Counted from the stretch's first letter, positions 8,432-16,560 are shown. The stretch: 18,331 nucleotides of DNA from SZUA-521 sp041738285 (GCA_041738285.1 JBGSQB010000097.1:1-18331), one strand, 5' to 3'. The notes: generated from the letters alone by a model not told the origin. Numbers and translations are program-made.

Positions 8432-8551
8432 GTGCGCGTGCTCATTGTGGTGCTGCTGACACTGTCGACCGCGATGTGTGGTCAGAAGGGACCGCTCACT
8501 CTGCCCGAATCGGCCACTGCGGATCTGGCGCGCATTTTCTTCGTGCCATGA
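8432..8551 (+). CDS. lptM: LptM (YifL)-like small lipoprotein
   Basis: This is a 39-residue peptide with a hydrophobic leader (VRVLIVVLLTLSTAM) followed by CGQKGPLTLPE, the diagnostic mature N-terminus of LptM/YifL. In E. coli LptM is an outer-membrane lipoprotein that assists assembly of the LptD-LptE lipopolysaccharide translocon. Cys16 would be the lipidated residue, but the lipobox T-A-M-C is poor: Met at -1 and Thr at -3 are unusual. I chose the GTG at 8432 because AAGAGA lies 5 bases upstream. The stop overlaps the lysA start as ATGA, and lptM directly before lysA is a widespread gammaproteobacterial pairing. Confidence 0.85.
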   Translation: MRVLIVVLLTLSTAMCGQKGPLTLPESATADLARIFFVP

Positions 8552-9837
8552 GCCCGGAGCTGCGATATCGCGACGGCGTGCTGAATCTCGAGGACGCCGC
8601 GCTGACGGACATCGCCGATGCGGTAGGTACCCCTGCCTACGTCTACTCCCGTGCCCACTTTCAAGCTCGATACCAGCGCCTCGCCGAGGCACTCGATGGC
8701 ATCGACCATCGCATCTGCTACGCGGTCAAAGCCAACAGCAACATTGCAGTGATTGAACTGTTCGCACGGCTCGGCGCCGGGTTCGACATTGTCTCCGGCG
8801 GCGAACTCGAGCGCGTCCTGCGCGCCGGCGGCGATCCCGCGCGCGTCGTCTTCTCGGGGGTTGGCAAATCCCGCGCCGAGATCGCGTTCGGACTGCGCGT
8901 CGGCGTCGGCTGCTTCAACTGCGAAAGCGCTGCCGAACTCGATCGTCTCGAACAGGAAGCCACGCGCCTCGGTCGCGTTGCGAAAGTCGCATTCCGGGTG
9001 AACCCAAACATCGATGCCAAGACCCACCCCTATATCTCGACGGGACTGAAGGAAAACAAGTTCGGCGTCACGCCGGCCCAGGCACGCGTGCTGCTCCGTC
9101 GGGCCCAGGCATCGAAATGGCTGACGCCTGTCGGTGTCGGCTGCCACATCGGCTCGCAGATCACCGATCCAGCACCGCTGATCGAAGCGGTCGAACAGAT
9201 CGCGGATCTGCACGATGCAATCAGCGCTGAGGGTATTGCCCTCGAACACCTCGATCTGGGCGGCGGCTTCGGCGTCACTTACCACGACGAACCGGAATTT
9301 GATTTGGCGCGCTGGGCGACCGTCGTCGGTCAGCGACTCGCTGGACGTGCGGTGGAACTGTGGATCGAACCAGGGCGCTACCTGGTGGCCAATGGCGGAC
9401 TCTTGCTCACGCGGGTCGAGTACCTCAAACCCGCCGAAGACGCGCAGGGCCGCAACTTCGCCGTGGTGGATGCTGCGATGAATGATCTCATCCGACCAAC
9501 GCTCTATTCCGCGTGGCATGAGGTCTGCCCGGTGGTGCAGGCGAAGCCTGCCGTCACGCCGCGCTGCTGGCAGGTGGTCGGCCCGGTCTGCGAAAGCGGC
9601 GACTTTCTTGCCCACGACCGCGACCTTGCGCTGCGCCAAGCCGATCTGCTCGCCGTGCTTTCCGCAGGCGCTTATGGGTTCGTGCAGAGCTCGAATTACA
9701 ATAGCCGCGATCGCGCCGCCGAAGTTCTGGTGGACGGCGCCGCCTTCGAAGTCGTGCGGCGACGGGAGACGTCGAGCGATCAGATCGCGCTCGAGTCGCT
9801 GCCTTCAGAGCGACCGATGCGGCCGCTCGGTACCTGA
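8548..9837 (+). CDS. lysA: Diaminopimelate decarboxylase
   Basis: This 429-residue PLP enzyme converts meso-diaminopimelate to lysine. It is a fold-type III protein with the PLP lysine Lys61 in CYAVKANSN. It also has GVGCHIGSQI, the glycine-rich DLGGGFGV, WIEPGRYLVANGG, and the CESGD motif (GPVCESGDFLA), which contributes the active-site cysteine from the partner subunit. The true start is ATG 8548, overlapping lptM by ATGA; the frame extends further upstream, but the extra residues are an out-of-frame reading of lptM. It is followed after 9 bp by dapF, so two consecutive enzymes of the pathway are encoded in reverse reaction order. Confidence 0.97.
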   Translation: MSPELRYRDGVLNLEDAALTDIADAVGTPAYVYSRAHFQARYQRLAEALDGIDHRICYAVKANSNIAVIELFARLGAGFDIVSGGELERVLRAGGDPARVVFSGVGKSRAEIAFGLRVGVGCFNCESAAELDRLEQEATRLGRVAKVAFRVNPNIDAKTHPYISTGLKENKFGVTPAQARVLLRRAQASKWLTPVGVGCHIGSQITDPAPLIEAVEQIADLHDAISAEGIALEHLDLGGGFGVTYHDEPEFDLARWATVVGQRLAGRAVELWIEPGRYLVANGGLLLTRVEYLKPAEDAQGRNFAVVDAAMNDLIRPTLYSAWHEVCPVVQAKPAVTPRCWQVVGPVCESGDFLAHDRDLALRQADLLAVLSAGAYGFVQSSNYNSRDRAAEVLVDGAAFEVVRRRETSSDQIALESLPSERPMRPLGT

Positions 9838-9846
9838 CGCAACGCC

Positions 9847-10677
9847 ATGCAGACTCGATTCAGCAAAATGCACGGCCTCGGAAACGACTTCATGATTGTC
9901 GACTGCGTGACGCAGCACGTGCCATTCGACGCTGACACCATCCGCCGGCTCGCTGACAGGCACACCGGCGTCGGCTTCGATCAGCTGCTGTTGGTGGAGC
10001 CACCGACGGATCCGAGCGCCGATTTCCGCTACCGAATCTTCAATGCCGACGGCAGCGAGGCCGAGCAGTGCGGCAACGGTGCCCGCTGTTTCGCGCGATT
10101 CATTGCCGACAACGGGCTGTGCACCAAGCCGCTGCTGCGCCTGGAAACGAATACCGGACCGATCACCACGCGGCTCCTGGATGAAGGTCAGGTCGAGGTC
10201 GATATGGGCATTCCGAGCACGGACCCTGCGCGCATACCGTTTCTCACCGCGCATCCACAAACGACGTATTCGATCGATGTCGACACATCGAAGGTGGACA
10301 TCACGCCGGTTTCCGTCGGTAATCCCCACGCCGTGGTCTTCGTCGACAACGTATTCGATGCACCGGTCGCCGACTGGGGCGCACGCATCGGTTGCAGTCC
10401 GCTGTTTCCGAAGGGTGTCAATGTCGGCTTCTGTCAGGTGATCGATGCGGGCTTCGTGCGTCTGCGGGTGTTCGAACGAGGGGTCGGCGAGACCCGTGCA
10501 TGTGGCACGGGCGCATGCGCGGCCGCCGTAGCGGGCCTGCTCACTGGTCGCCTCGGAACGCGTTGCAAAGTCTCGCTGCCTGGGGGAAAAGTACGCATCA
10601 ACTGGTCAGGGCCAGGACAGCGACTGCTCATGACGGGACCGACCGCATTCGTCTACGAAGGACAAATCGAGCTGTGA
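9847..10677 (+). CDS. dapF: Diaminopimelate epimerase
   Basis: This 276-residue cofactor-independent epimerase interconverts LL- and meso-diaminopimelate, supplying both lysine and peptidoglycan. It starts with FSKMHGLGNDFMIVD and has the two catalytic cysteines: Cys75 in SEAEQCGNGARC and Cys219 in GETRACGTGACA. Length is normal. The ribosome-binding site is weak, consistent with coupling to lysA 9 bp upstream. Its TGA overlaps the GTG start of the next gene. Confidence 0.97.
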   Translation: MQTRFSKMHGLGNDFMIVDCVTQHVPFDADTIRRLADRHTGVGFDQLLLVEPPTDPSADFRYRIFNADGSEAEQCGNGARCFARFIADNGLCTKPLLRLETNTGPITTRLLDEGQVEVDMGIPSTDPARIPFLTAHPQTTYSIDVDTSKVDITPVSVGNPHAVVFVDNVFDAPVADWGARIGCSPLFPKGVNVGFCQVIDAGFVRLRVFERGVGETRACGTGACAAAVAGLLTGRLGTRCKVSLPGGKVRINWSGPGQRLLMTGPTAFVYEGQIEL

Positions 10678-11360
10678 CCACTGATACCGTCATCACTGAC
10701 GACGACGTCGCACGCTTTCTGCGTGCCAACCCTGGCTACTTCCAACGCTTTCCCGGCCTGCTGGCCATGCTCGACCTGCCACACGAGTCCGGCAAGGCCG
10801 TTTCGCTGATGGAACGCCAAGTCGCAATTCTGCGCGAACGCAACATCGATATGCGCAAGCGATTCACGCAGCTCGTCGGCGCCGCGAATACGAACGACTC
10901 ACTGTTCGACAAGACCAGAACGCTGACGCTCGCGCTGCTCGACGCCGAGGACTTCACCCAACTCGATGCGGTGATCGACCGATCGCTGAAGACCGGATTC
11001 AAAGCGGACGCAGTGGCCTGCTACATCACTCATCCGCGCAAGCCACCGACCCAGCATCACATTCACTACTGCGCAACGAGCGATCAGCTGCCGATGCTGC
11101 ACCTGACCCAAAGCACCGGCACCGCATGCGGTCCTGTGCGTGGGCCTGAGTACAAGCGATTGTTCAACGTACCTGACGCTCCCGAAGCGTCTGCCGCGAT
11201 CGTCCAATTGCGCCATGCCGACCTCGTTGGTGTGTTCGCGATCGGCAGTCGCGATCCGCGCCGATTTAGTGCAGAAATGGGCACGCTGTTTGTTCGCTAC
11301 ATCGCCGATGTACTGGCGCGGGTGCTGGTGCGACTGCTGGCCACAGATGGCCGCGACTGA
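10674..11360 (+). CDS. DUF484 family protein (YigA type)
   Basis: This 228-residue protein begins at a GTG overlapping the dapF stop as GTGA. The N-terminus ITDDDVARFLRANPGYFQRFPGLLAMLDLPH is typical of DUF484. A short helical, coiled-coil-prone stretch rich in Arg and Glu follows (about 44-60). Then comes a GAF-like alpha/beta domain ending in the conserved DPRRFSAEMGTLFVRYIADVLARVL. Function is unknown. It lies between dapF and xerC, as in E. coli and Pseudomonas, and the 14-bp overlap with xerC suggests co-translation. A DNA-recombination-linked role is only guilt by association. Confidence 0.88.
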   Translation: MTTDTVITDDDVARFLRANPGYFQRFPGLLAMLDLPHESGKAVSLMERQVAILRERNIDMRKRFTQLVGAANTNDSLFDKTRTLTLALLDAEDFTQLDAVIDRSLKTGFKADAVACYITHPRKPPTQHHIHYCATSDQLPMLHLTQSTGTACGPVRGPEYKRLFNVPDAPEASAAIVQLRHADLVGVFAIGSRDPRRFSAEMGTLFVRYIADVLARVLVRLLATDGRD

Positions 11361-12246
11361 AAGCGGCCAGGATTCGCAGATCGAGGCGTATCTGACGCAT
11401 CTGGTCCGCGAGAAGAATTACTCAACTCACACCTGTGCCGCATACCGGCGCGACCTGTACGAATTTCGGGGCGCGCTCGGCGAGCGTCCGTGGTCATCCG
11501 TTTCCAGTCATGACGTGCGCGAGTGGCTCGCGACGTGTCACCGACGCGGCGCGGCCAGCCGCAGCATGCAGCGTAGCCTGTCGGCGATCCGATCACTGTT
11601 CACTTGGCTCGAACGCACCGGCATCGTGACCGCCAACCCCGCCGCGGGTGTGCGCGCACCAAAGGCGCAACGCAAACTGCCAAAAGCACTCGACACCGAT
11701 CAAACCGCACGGCTGTTGGATTTCGAGCCGAAGACGGAACTGCAATTGCGCGATCGTGCGATGGTGGAACTGCTGTACGGCAGCGGCCTGCGACTGTCGG
11801 AACTGACATCGCTCGCCATTGGCGATCTGGATCTCGCGGCCGGTTTCGTACGCGTCCACGGCAAGGGCAATAAGACTCGCCAGGTGCCGCTCGGCCGCCA
11901 TTGCATCGAAGCGCTGGAGGTGTACTTCGCGGCGCGCATCGACCTCCTCGATCGCAACGCGCCGGTGCTGATGTCGAATCAACAGCGCGCGTTGACTCCG
12001 CGCACCGTGCAATTGCGGTTGAAAAAGCTCGGCATTGCACAACTCGGCTCGGATGCTGTCCATCCCCACATGCTCAGACACAGCTTCGCCAGTCACCTGC
12101 TGGAGTCGAGCGGCGATCTGCGCGCCATTCAGGAGTTGCTCGGTCACAGCGACATCTCGACAACGCAGATCTACACCCACCTCGACTTCCAGCAACTCGC
12201 GAAGGTGTACGATGCCAGCCACCCCCGCTCAAAGCGCAAAGACTGA
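11347..12246 (+). CDS. xerC: Tyrosine recombinase XerC
   Basis: This 299-residue protein has an N-terminal SAM-like DNA-binding domain (about 8-95) and a C-terminal catalytic domain. The catalytic set is complete: Arg149 in GSGLRLSEL, Lys173 in HGKGNKTR, His241 and Arg244 in HMLRHSFASHL, His267 in LGHSDISTT, and nucleophile Tyr276 in IYTHLDF. With XerD it resolves chromosome dimers at dif. XerC rather than XerD is chosen from the dapF-DUF484-xerC-HAD order. The ATG at 11347 overlaps the end of the DUF484 gene by 14 bp. There is nothing to suggest a mobile integrase. Confidence 0.95.
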   Translation: MAATESGQDSQIEAYLTHLVREKNYSTHTCAAYRRDLYEFRGALGERPWSSVSSHDVREWLATCHRRGAASRSMQRSLSAIRSLFTWLERTGIVTANPAAGVRAPKAQRKLPKALDTDQTARLLDFEPKTELQLRDRAMVELLYGSGLRLSELTSLAIGDLDLAAGFVRVHGKGNKTRQVPLGRHCIEALEVYFAARIDLLDRNAPVLMSNQQRALTPRTVQLRLKKLGIAQLGSDAVHPHMLRHSFASHLLESSGDLRAIQELLGHSDISTTQIYTHLDFQQLAKVYDASHPRSKRKD

Positions 12247-12953
12247 TGCCGAAGATCGCGCTCGTCACATTCGATCTCGACAACACGCTGTGGGACGTGA
12301 ACGGTGTCATCGAGGCCGCCGAACGCGAAACACGTGCCTGGTTCGACGCGCGTGTGCCCGAGGTCAATCAACGTTTTTCACGCGATGACTTCGTACGGAT
12401 GCGAACTGAAGCGGTCGCCATGGATCCGTCGCTCGGCCACGACGTATCGCGTCTTCGCCTTGAGACGTTCCGCCGCGCGATCGCCGGTGCCGGATACGGT
12501 GAGCCGCAGTCGATCGCGCTGGCTGAAGAAGGCTTCGATGTGTTCCTGCACGCGCGCCACCGCATCGTCTACTACGACGGCGCGCTGGATCTCCTGGCCG
12601 ATCTGAAGGGGCGGTATCGGCTCGCTTCACTCACTAATGGTAATGCTGACATCGCTCGGCTCGGTTTGGATCGTTACTTCACCTTCGCATTGTCGGCGGG
12701 CAGCGTGGGTGCCAGCAAACCGCATCCAGCGATGTTCGAAGCCGCGCTCGAACGCACGGGTCGCAAGGCCGGGGAGATGGTCCACATCGGCGATCACCCG
12801 GTCGATGACATCGAAGGCGCTGCGAGCGTCGGCGCGCACACAATTTGGGTCAACCTCAAACGGGCGCCATTCACCGGTGCGGCGGCCGCGTCTGCGGAGG
12901 TGACATCGCTCGCCGCAATTCCGGATGCGATTCGCGCCATCGAAGCGCGTTGA
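12246..12953 (+). CDS. HAD-superfamily hydrolase (YigB-like)
   Basis: This 235-residue HAD subfamily IA phosphatase has all four motifs: nucleophile Asp10 and acid Asp12 in FDLDNTLW, Thr130 in LTNGN, Lys158 in GASKPHP, and Asp183/Asp187 in HIGDHPVDDIEGA. A helical cap domain lies between about residues 17 and 105. In E. coli the gene after xerC is yigB, which can dephosphorylate a riboflavin-pathway intermediate; that activity is a family-based guess here. Its ATG shares one base with the xerC stop (TGATG). It ends 10 bp from the convergent end of thrC, with no terminator between them. Confidence 0.92.
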   Translation: MPKIALVTFDLDNTLWDVNGVIEAAERETRAWFDARVPEVNQRFSRDDFVRMRTEAVAMDPSLGHDVSRLRLETFRRAIAGAGYGEPQSIALAEEGFDVFLHARHRIVYYDGALDLLADLKGRYRLASLTNGNADIARLGLDRYFTFALSAGSVGASKPHPAMFEAALERTGRKAGEMVHIGDHPVDDIEGAASVGAHTIWVNLKRAPFTGAAAASAEVTSLAAIPDAIRAIEAR

Positions 12954-12963
12954 CTATTTCAGA

Positions 12964-14337
12964 TCAAATCGCGTGTCGGCTGATGAAGTCTTTGACCGTC
13001 GCGACATCCGCCGGGAGCACGGTTCTGCGTGTTGGCGCGCCACTCAAGGCATCGAGTCGCGCGTGGCGCGCGATCGGTTTACCAATTGCTTTGTCCACCG
13101 ACTCGGGGAACTTCGCCGGATGCGCGGTAGCCAGACACACCATTGGTGAACTCGACGGGAACCGCTTTGCCGCTGCGATGCCCACCGCGGTGTGAGGATC
13201 GACGACGTAGCCATGCTGTTCATGAATCATACGGATGGTTGCCAAGGTCTGCGTGGTCGATACCGAATCCGCCACGATTCGCCGATCGACCGTGCCCTGC
13301 ATCGGGATCCTCGCTTCGCCGTTGCGGGCAAAGTCCTGCATGAAGCGCTTGAGCGCCGCGGTGTCGCGACCGAGCTTGAGATAGAGATAGCGCTCGAAGT
13401 TACTTGCCACCTGAATATCCATCGACGGGCTGACCGTAAAGTGCACTTCGCCGCGGCGATAACAGCCGGTGTTGAAGAATACCGAGAGAATGTCGTTGTC
13501 GTTGGTCGCGAGGATCAGCCGTTCGATCGGCAGCCCCATTTCCATCGCCAGGTATCCGGCGAATATGTCACCGAAGTTGCCGGTCGGTACGCTGAAACTC
13601 ACTTTCCGCGAGCCGCCAGCATCGAGCGCCAGGCACGCGTACACGTAGTAGACGATCTGCGCCAACACCCGTGCCCAATTGACCGAGTTCACCGCGCCCA
13701 ATCGATGCGTTGCCTTGAATGGAAGGTCGTTGAAGATGTCCTTCATCATCGCCTGGCAGTCATCGAAACTACCGTCGATCGCGATGCAATGCACATTGGC
13801 ATCCATCACCGACGTCATCTGCAATTCCTGTAACCGACTGGTACGCCCATTCGGGTAGAGCACGAAGATCGACACGCCTGACTTGCCACGTACACCCGCA
13901 ATTGCAGCGCTACCCGTGTCGCCGCTCGTGGCCCCGAGAATGTTCATCGTGGTGCCGCGCGCTTCGAGAATTCGGCTGAAGAAGTTGCCGAGCAACTGCA
14001 GCGCCACGTCCTTGAACGCAAGCGTCGGACCATGGAACAGCTCGAGGACGTGTATATCGCCTACGGCGACGAGCGGTGTCACGTCGGGATGATCAAACGT
14101 GCGGTAACTGCGCTCGACGAGTTCAATCAATTCAGCCGCGGGAATGTCATCGATGAAGTGCCCCATGACGCGCGCGCCGAGCTGCGCAAAGGGCAGGCCT
14201 CGCCAGGACTCGAGCTCACCCGACAGATCCGGCAAGCGCTCGGGCATCAAGAGGCCGCCATCGCTTGCGAGGCCTTCGAGCACCGCATCCTGGAAACGAA
14301 GCGGCGCCGTGCCGCCGCGGGTACTCACATAGCGCAT
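12964..14337 (-). CDS. thrC: Threonine synthase
   Basis: This 457-residue PLP enzyme converts O-phosphohomoserine to threonine. The N-terminus MRYVSTRGGTAPLRFQDAV and the segment LFHGPTLAFKDVALQLL, with the PLP lysine Lys109, identify the longer class of threonine synthases. SGDTGSAAIAG binds the cofactor phosphate and SVPTGNFGDIFAGY follows. The gene stands alone, without hom or thrB beside it. The 51-bp gap to the upstream acidic-protein gene contains TAGAAT (14367-14372, minus strand), a possible -10 without a good -35, so it could also be transcribed from the promoter of that gene. Confidence 0.97.
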   Translation of the reverse strand: MRYVSTRGGTAPLRFQDAVLEGLASDGGLLMPERLPDLSGELESWRGLPFAQLGARVMGHFIDDIPAAELIELVERSYRTFDHPDVTPLVAVGDIHVLELFHGPTLAFKDVALQLLGNFFSRILEARGTTMNILGATSGDTGSAAIAGVRGKSGVSIFVLYPNGRTSRLQELQMTSVMDANVHCIAIDGSFDDCQAMMKDIFNDLPFKATHRLGAVNSVNWARVLAQIVYYVYACLALDAGGSRKVSFSVPTGNFGDIFAGYLAMEMGLPIERLILATNDNDILSVFFNTGCYRRGEVHFTVSPSMDIQVASNFERYLYLKLGRDTAALKRFMQDFARNGEARIPMQGTVDRRIVADSVSTTQTLATIRMIHEQHGYVVDPHTAVGIAAAKRFPSSSPMVCLATAHPAKFPESVDKAIGKPIARHARLDALSGAPTRRTVLPADVATVKDFISRHAI

Positions 14338-14388
14338 ATCGAGACTGTCCGGCGCGAAAGGCCGGGATTCTAACGGAAACGGCGGGCG

Positions 14389-14757
14389 CTAGATGGAACC
14401 GCGGCCGTAGTTGCTTTCGGGTTTCTTCGGCGGATCCGCGCGCTCGTCCTGGGCCACATCCTTGATTGCGCCACCGCGTTTCAGAAAAGCCTCGACGTCG
14501 TTCGCCAACTGCCGTCGCAGATCTTCACGCGCTGCCACGGTATGTAAGGACTCGGCTTCGGTCCGCTTCTTGCGCGTGCCACCCCGGGTCGCGGGTTTGA
14601 TGCTGACCTCTTCCTCTTCTTCGTCGGCTTCCCCGTCGACGTCGTCATCGCTGTCGATGGCGACCGTATCATCGAGTTCATCCCCGACATCGTCATCCGT
14701 TTCGGCTTCGGACTCAAAGCCCTCTTCGGTCTCGAGTTCGTCGTCTTCGTCTGCCAT
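14389..14757 (-). CDS. sutA: SutA-like acidic RNA-polymerase-associated regulator
   Basis: This 122-residue protein has three parts. Residues 1-53 are extremely acidic (30 Asp or Glu in the first 50, no Lys or Arg) and surely disordered. A basic linker follows (54-66, GGTRKKR). Then comes a predicted helix (about 68-95, AREDLRRQLANDVEAFLKRGG) and a C-terminal tail ADPPKKPESNYGRGSI. The last two elements resemble Pseudomonas aeruginosa SutA, which binds RNA polymerase and supports expression during slow growth; I recall that protein ending in a near-identical PPKKPDSKYG tail. Location near amtB/glnK also agrees. Start at ATG 14757. Function is inferred from this resemblance only. Confidence 0.72.
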   Translation of the reverse strand: MADEDDELETEEGFESEAETDDDVGDELDDTVAIDSDDDVDGEADEEEEEVSIKPATRGGTRKKRTEAESLHTVAAREDLRRQLANDVEAFLKRGGAIKDVAQDERADPPKKPESNYGRGSI

Positions 14758-14810
14758 ATCCTAAGTAACTCCGCTCCGACTCAATGGCCGCCCCTCCGGC
14801 GGACGCACTA

Positions 14811-14838
14811 GTTATAGTCAACTTTGCACTGGGCGCAA
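14811..14838 (-). promoter_or_regulatory. Candidate sigma-70 promoter of the acidic-protein gene
   Basis: On the minus strand TTGCGC (14833-14838) and TATAAC (14811-14816) are separated by 16 bp. Transcription would start near 14804, giving a leader of about 45 bases. The spacer between the amtB stop and the acidic-protein gene is about 166 bp, and this is its most AT-rich part. The -10 is good and the -35 moderate. Confidence 0.45.
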
Positions 14839-14878
14839 GCCTCTTGATGGGAAGGACATTTGGTCACCGCAAAAGGAA

Positions 14879-14900
14879 GAGGGCGCCAGATGGCGCCCTC
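14879..14900 (-). terminator. Intrinsic terminator after amtB
   Basis: A perfect 9-bp stem, GAGGGCGCC / GGCGCCCTC, with a 4-base loop. On the minus-strand transcript it is followed by TTCCTTTT. It lies 23 bp past the amtB stop codon and closes the porin-glnK-amtB unit. Confidence 0.88.
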
Positions 14901-14923
14901 CAAGGCAGATTGCCTACGTAAAG

Positions 14924-16180
14924 TCAGGAACCCGAGCCATGGAATTCGGGATATGCCTCCATTCCACACTCGGCGAGGTCCGCACCTTCGTACTCTTCTT
15001 CCTCTGTAATCCGAATGCCCATGATCATTTTGATCACGAACCAGACGATCAAGCTCGCACCGAAGACCCAGGCGAATATCGCAGCAAGCCCAATTCCCTG
15101 AGACAGGAAGCTCGCCCCGTCGTTGGTAATCGGCACCGCCATCAGACCCCAGATGCCGGCCATGCCGTGCACCGAAATCGCTCCAACAGGATCATCAAGG
15201 CGCAATTTGTCGAGTAGGGTGATCGAGAACACGACGATCACGCCGCCAACCGCACCGATCAGGAGCGCCGCTTCCGCGGACGGCGTGAGCGGTTCTGCCG
15301 TGATCGAGACGAGGCCGGCGAGCGCGCCGTTCAACGCCATGGTGAGGTCGGCTTTGCCGAACCGCAGGCGTGCAAGTATGAGCGCTGCCAGCAGTCCACC
15401 TGCGGCTGCGATGTTGGTGTTCACGAACACCTGCGCCACGGCATTGGCTTCGTCTACGTTCGAAAGCTTGAGTTCGGATCCGCCGTTGAAGCCGAACCAA
15501 CCGAACCAGAGGATGAACATGCCGAGCGTCGCGAGAGGCAGATTGGCACCAGGAATGGGATGTATGGCGCCGTTAGGGCCGTACTTCCCTTTACGAGCGC
15601 CGAGCAGCATCACGCCCGCGAGCGCCGCGACCGCGCCGCACAAGTGCACCACGCCCGACCCGGCAAAGTCCGAGAACGGCACGTCCATGGTGTTGAGCCA
15701 GCCATTACCCCACTTCCAGAAACCCTGGATGGGATAGATGAACCCGGTCATCACCACCGCGAAAGCCAGGAACGCCCACAACTTCATGCGCTCGGCCACC
15801 GCGCCCGAGACGATGGACATCGCGGTTGCGACAAACACCACCTGGAAGAAGTAGTCGGAACGCAACGAGTAGTAAGGGGCATCGTCGCCACCAGCGGTCA
15901 CCGCCGCAGCGGCGTGTTCGTCTCCGATCAAGAAGCCGAGACTCGGCAGGATCCCGCCTTCCGGACTCGAGTACATGATGTGGTAGCCGATGAGCAGGTA
16001 CATGATGCACGCGATCGCATACAGGGCTACGTTCTTGGTCAGGATCTCGGTCGTATTCTTGGCGCGCACCAGGCCCGCCTCGAGCATTGCGAATCCCGGC
16101 GCCATGAACATCACGAGCGCGCCCATCACCAGGAAATAGAAGGTGTCGAGGGCGTAATTGGTCTGCAGTAGGTCTTCCAC
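14924..16180 (-). CDS. amtB: Ammonium transporter AmtB
   Basis: This 418-residue inner-membrane ammonium channel has about eleven membrane helices and no cleavable signal. The pore residues are present: paired Phe in DYFFQVVF (111-112), Trp in GFWKWGNGW (155-161), and the twin histidines His179 in GSGVVHLCG and His338 in SVHGMAGIWG. The cytoplasmic tail GIRITEEEEYEGADLAECG is the segment that contacts GlnK. It starts at GTG 16180 with an excellent AAGGAG 6 bases upstream. The gene is 23 bp after glnK and ends before a clear terminator. Expression is expected to be nitrogen-controlled through the sigma-54 promoter ahead of the porin. Confidence 0.97.
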   Translation of the reverse strand: MEDLLQTNYALDTFYFLVMGALVMFMAPGFAMLEAGLVRAKNTTEILTKNVALYAIACIMYLLIGYHIMYSSPEGGILPSLGFLIGDEHAAAAVTAGGDDAPYYSLRSDYFFQVVFVATAMSIVSGAVAERMKLWAFLAFAVVMTGFIYPIQGFWKWGNGWLNTMDVPFSDFAGSGVVHLCGAVAALAGVMLLGARKGKYGPNGAIHPIPGANLPLATLGMFILWFGWFGFNGGSELKLSNVDEANAVAQVFVNTNIAAAGGLLAALILARLRFGKADLTMALNGALAGLVSITAEPLTPSAEAALLIGAVGGVIVVFSITLLDKLRLDDPVGAISVHGMAGIWGLMAVPITNDGASFLSQGIGLAAIFAWVFGASLIVWFVIKMIMGIRITEEEEYEGADLAECGMEAYPEFHGSGS

Positions 16181-16203
16181 GTTGTTCTCCTTAGGGTCCG
16201 GGC

Positions 16204-16542
16204 CTAGACGGCTTCGGGGCCCGTTTCACCGGTCCGGATGCGGACCACGTCGTCGAGTGTGGTCACGAAAATCTTGCCGTCGCCCACCTTGCCGGTGTTC
16301 GCCGCCTTCGTGATCGCCTCAATACACTGATCGAGCACGCTGTCGTCGATCGCGACTTCCACCTTCACTTTGGGAAGGAAGTCGACGACGTACTCGGCGC
16401 CTCGATACAGCTCCGTGTGACCCTTCTGACGGCCGAACCCCTTTACTTCCGTCACGGTCATGCCATGCACGCCGATATCGGACAGGGCTTCGCGCACATC
16501 GTCGAGCTTGAAGGGCTTGATGATTGCGGTTACCAGTTTCAT
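16204..16542 (-). CDS. glnK: Nitrogen regulatory protein PII
   Basis: This 112-residue PII protein is a trimeric sensor of 2-oxoglutarate and ATP/ADP that blocks AmtB when nitrogen is plentiful. It has MKLVTAIIKPFKLDDVREAL, the T-loop with uridylylation site Tyr51 in GAEYVVDF, and the C-terminal signature TGKVGDGKIFV. Pairing with amtB favours the name glnK over glnB. AAGGAG lies 7 bases before the ATG at 16542. No promoter is recognisable in the 86 bp between the porin stop and glnK, so it is probably transcribed from the porin promoter, through a long stem-loop. Confidence 0.97.
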   Translation of the reverse strand: MKLVTAIIKPFKLDDVREALSDIGVHGMTVTEVKGFGRQKGHTELYRGAEYVVDFLPKVKVEVAIDDSVLDQCIEAITKAANTGKVGDGKIFVTTLDDVVRIRTGETGPEAV

Positions 16543-16560
16543 GAGTTGTCTCCTTTAGCT

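Noticed and set aside
8482..9639. Open frame of 385 codons on the minus strand inside lysA
   Set aside because: The lysA frame has all family motifs; the antisense frame is a GC-driven shadow with low-complexity composition.
11347..12246. Tyrosine recombinase as sign of a mobile element
   Set aside because: Gene order dapF-DUF484-xerC-HAD and full-length housekeeping XerC features explain it; no tRNA, att repeats or cargo are present.
14338..14388. Threonine attenuator or riboswitch before thrC
   Set aside because: Only 51 bp, with no leader peptide rich in Thr/Ile codons and no terminator/antiterminator pair.
14600..14757. Repeated acidic codons as a tandem repeat
   Set aside because: The GAC/GAT/GAG/GAA codons vary without a fixed period; it is a low-complexity coding stretch, not a repeat array.
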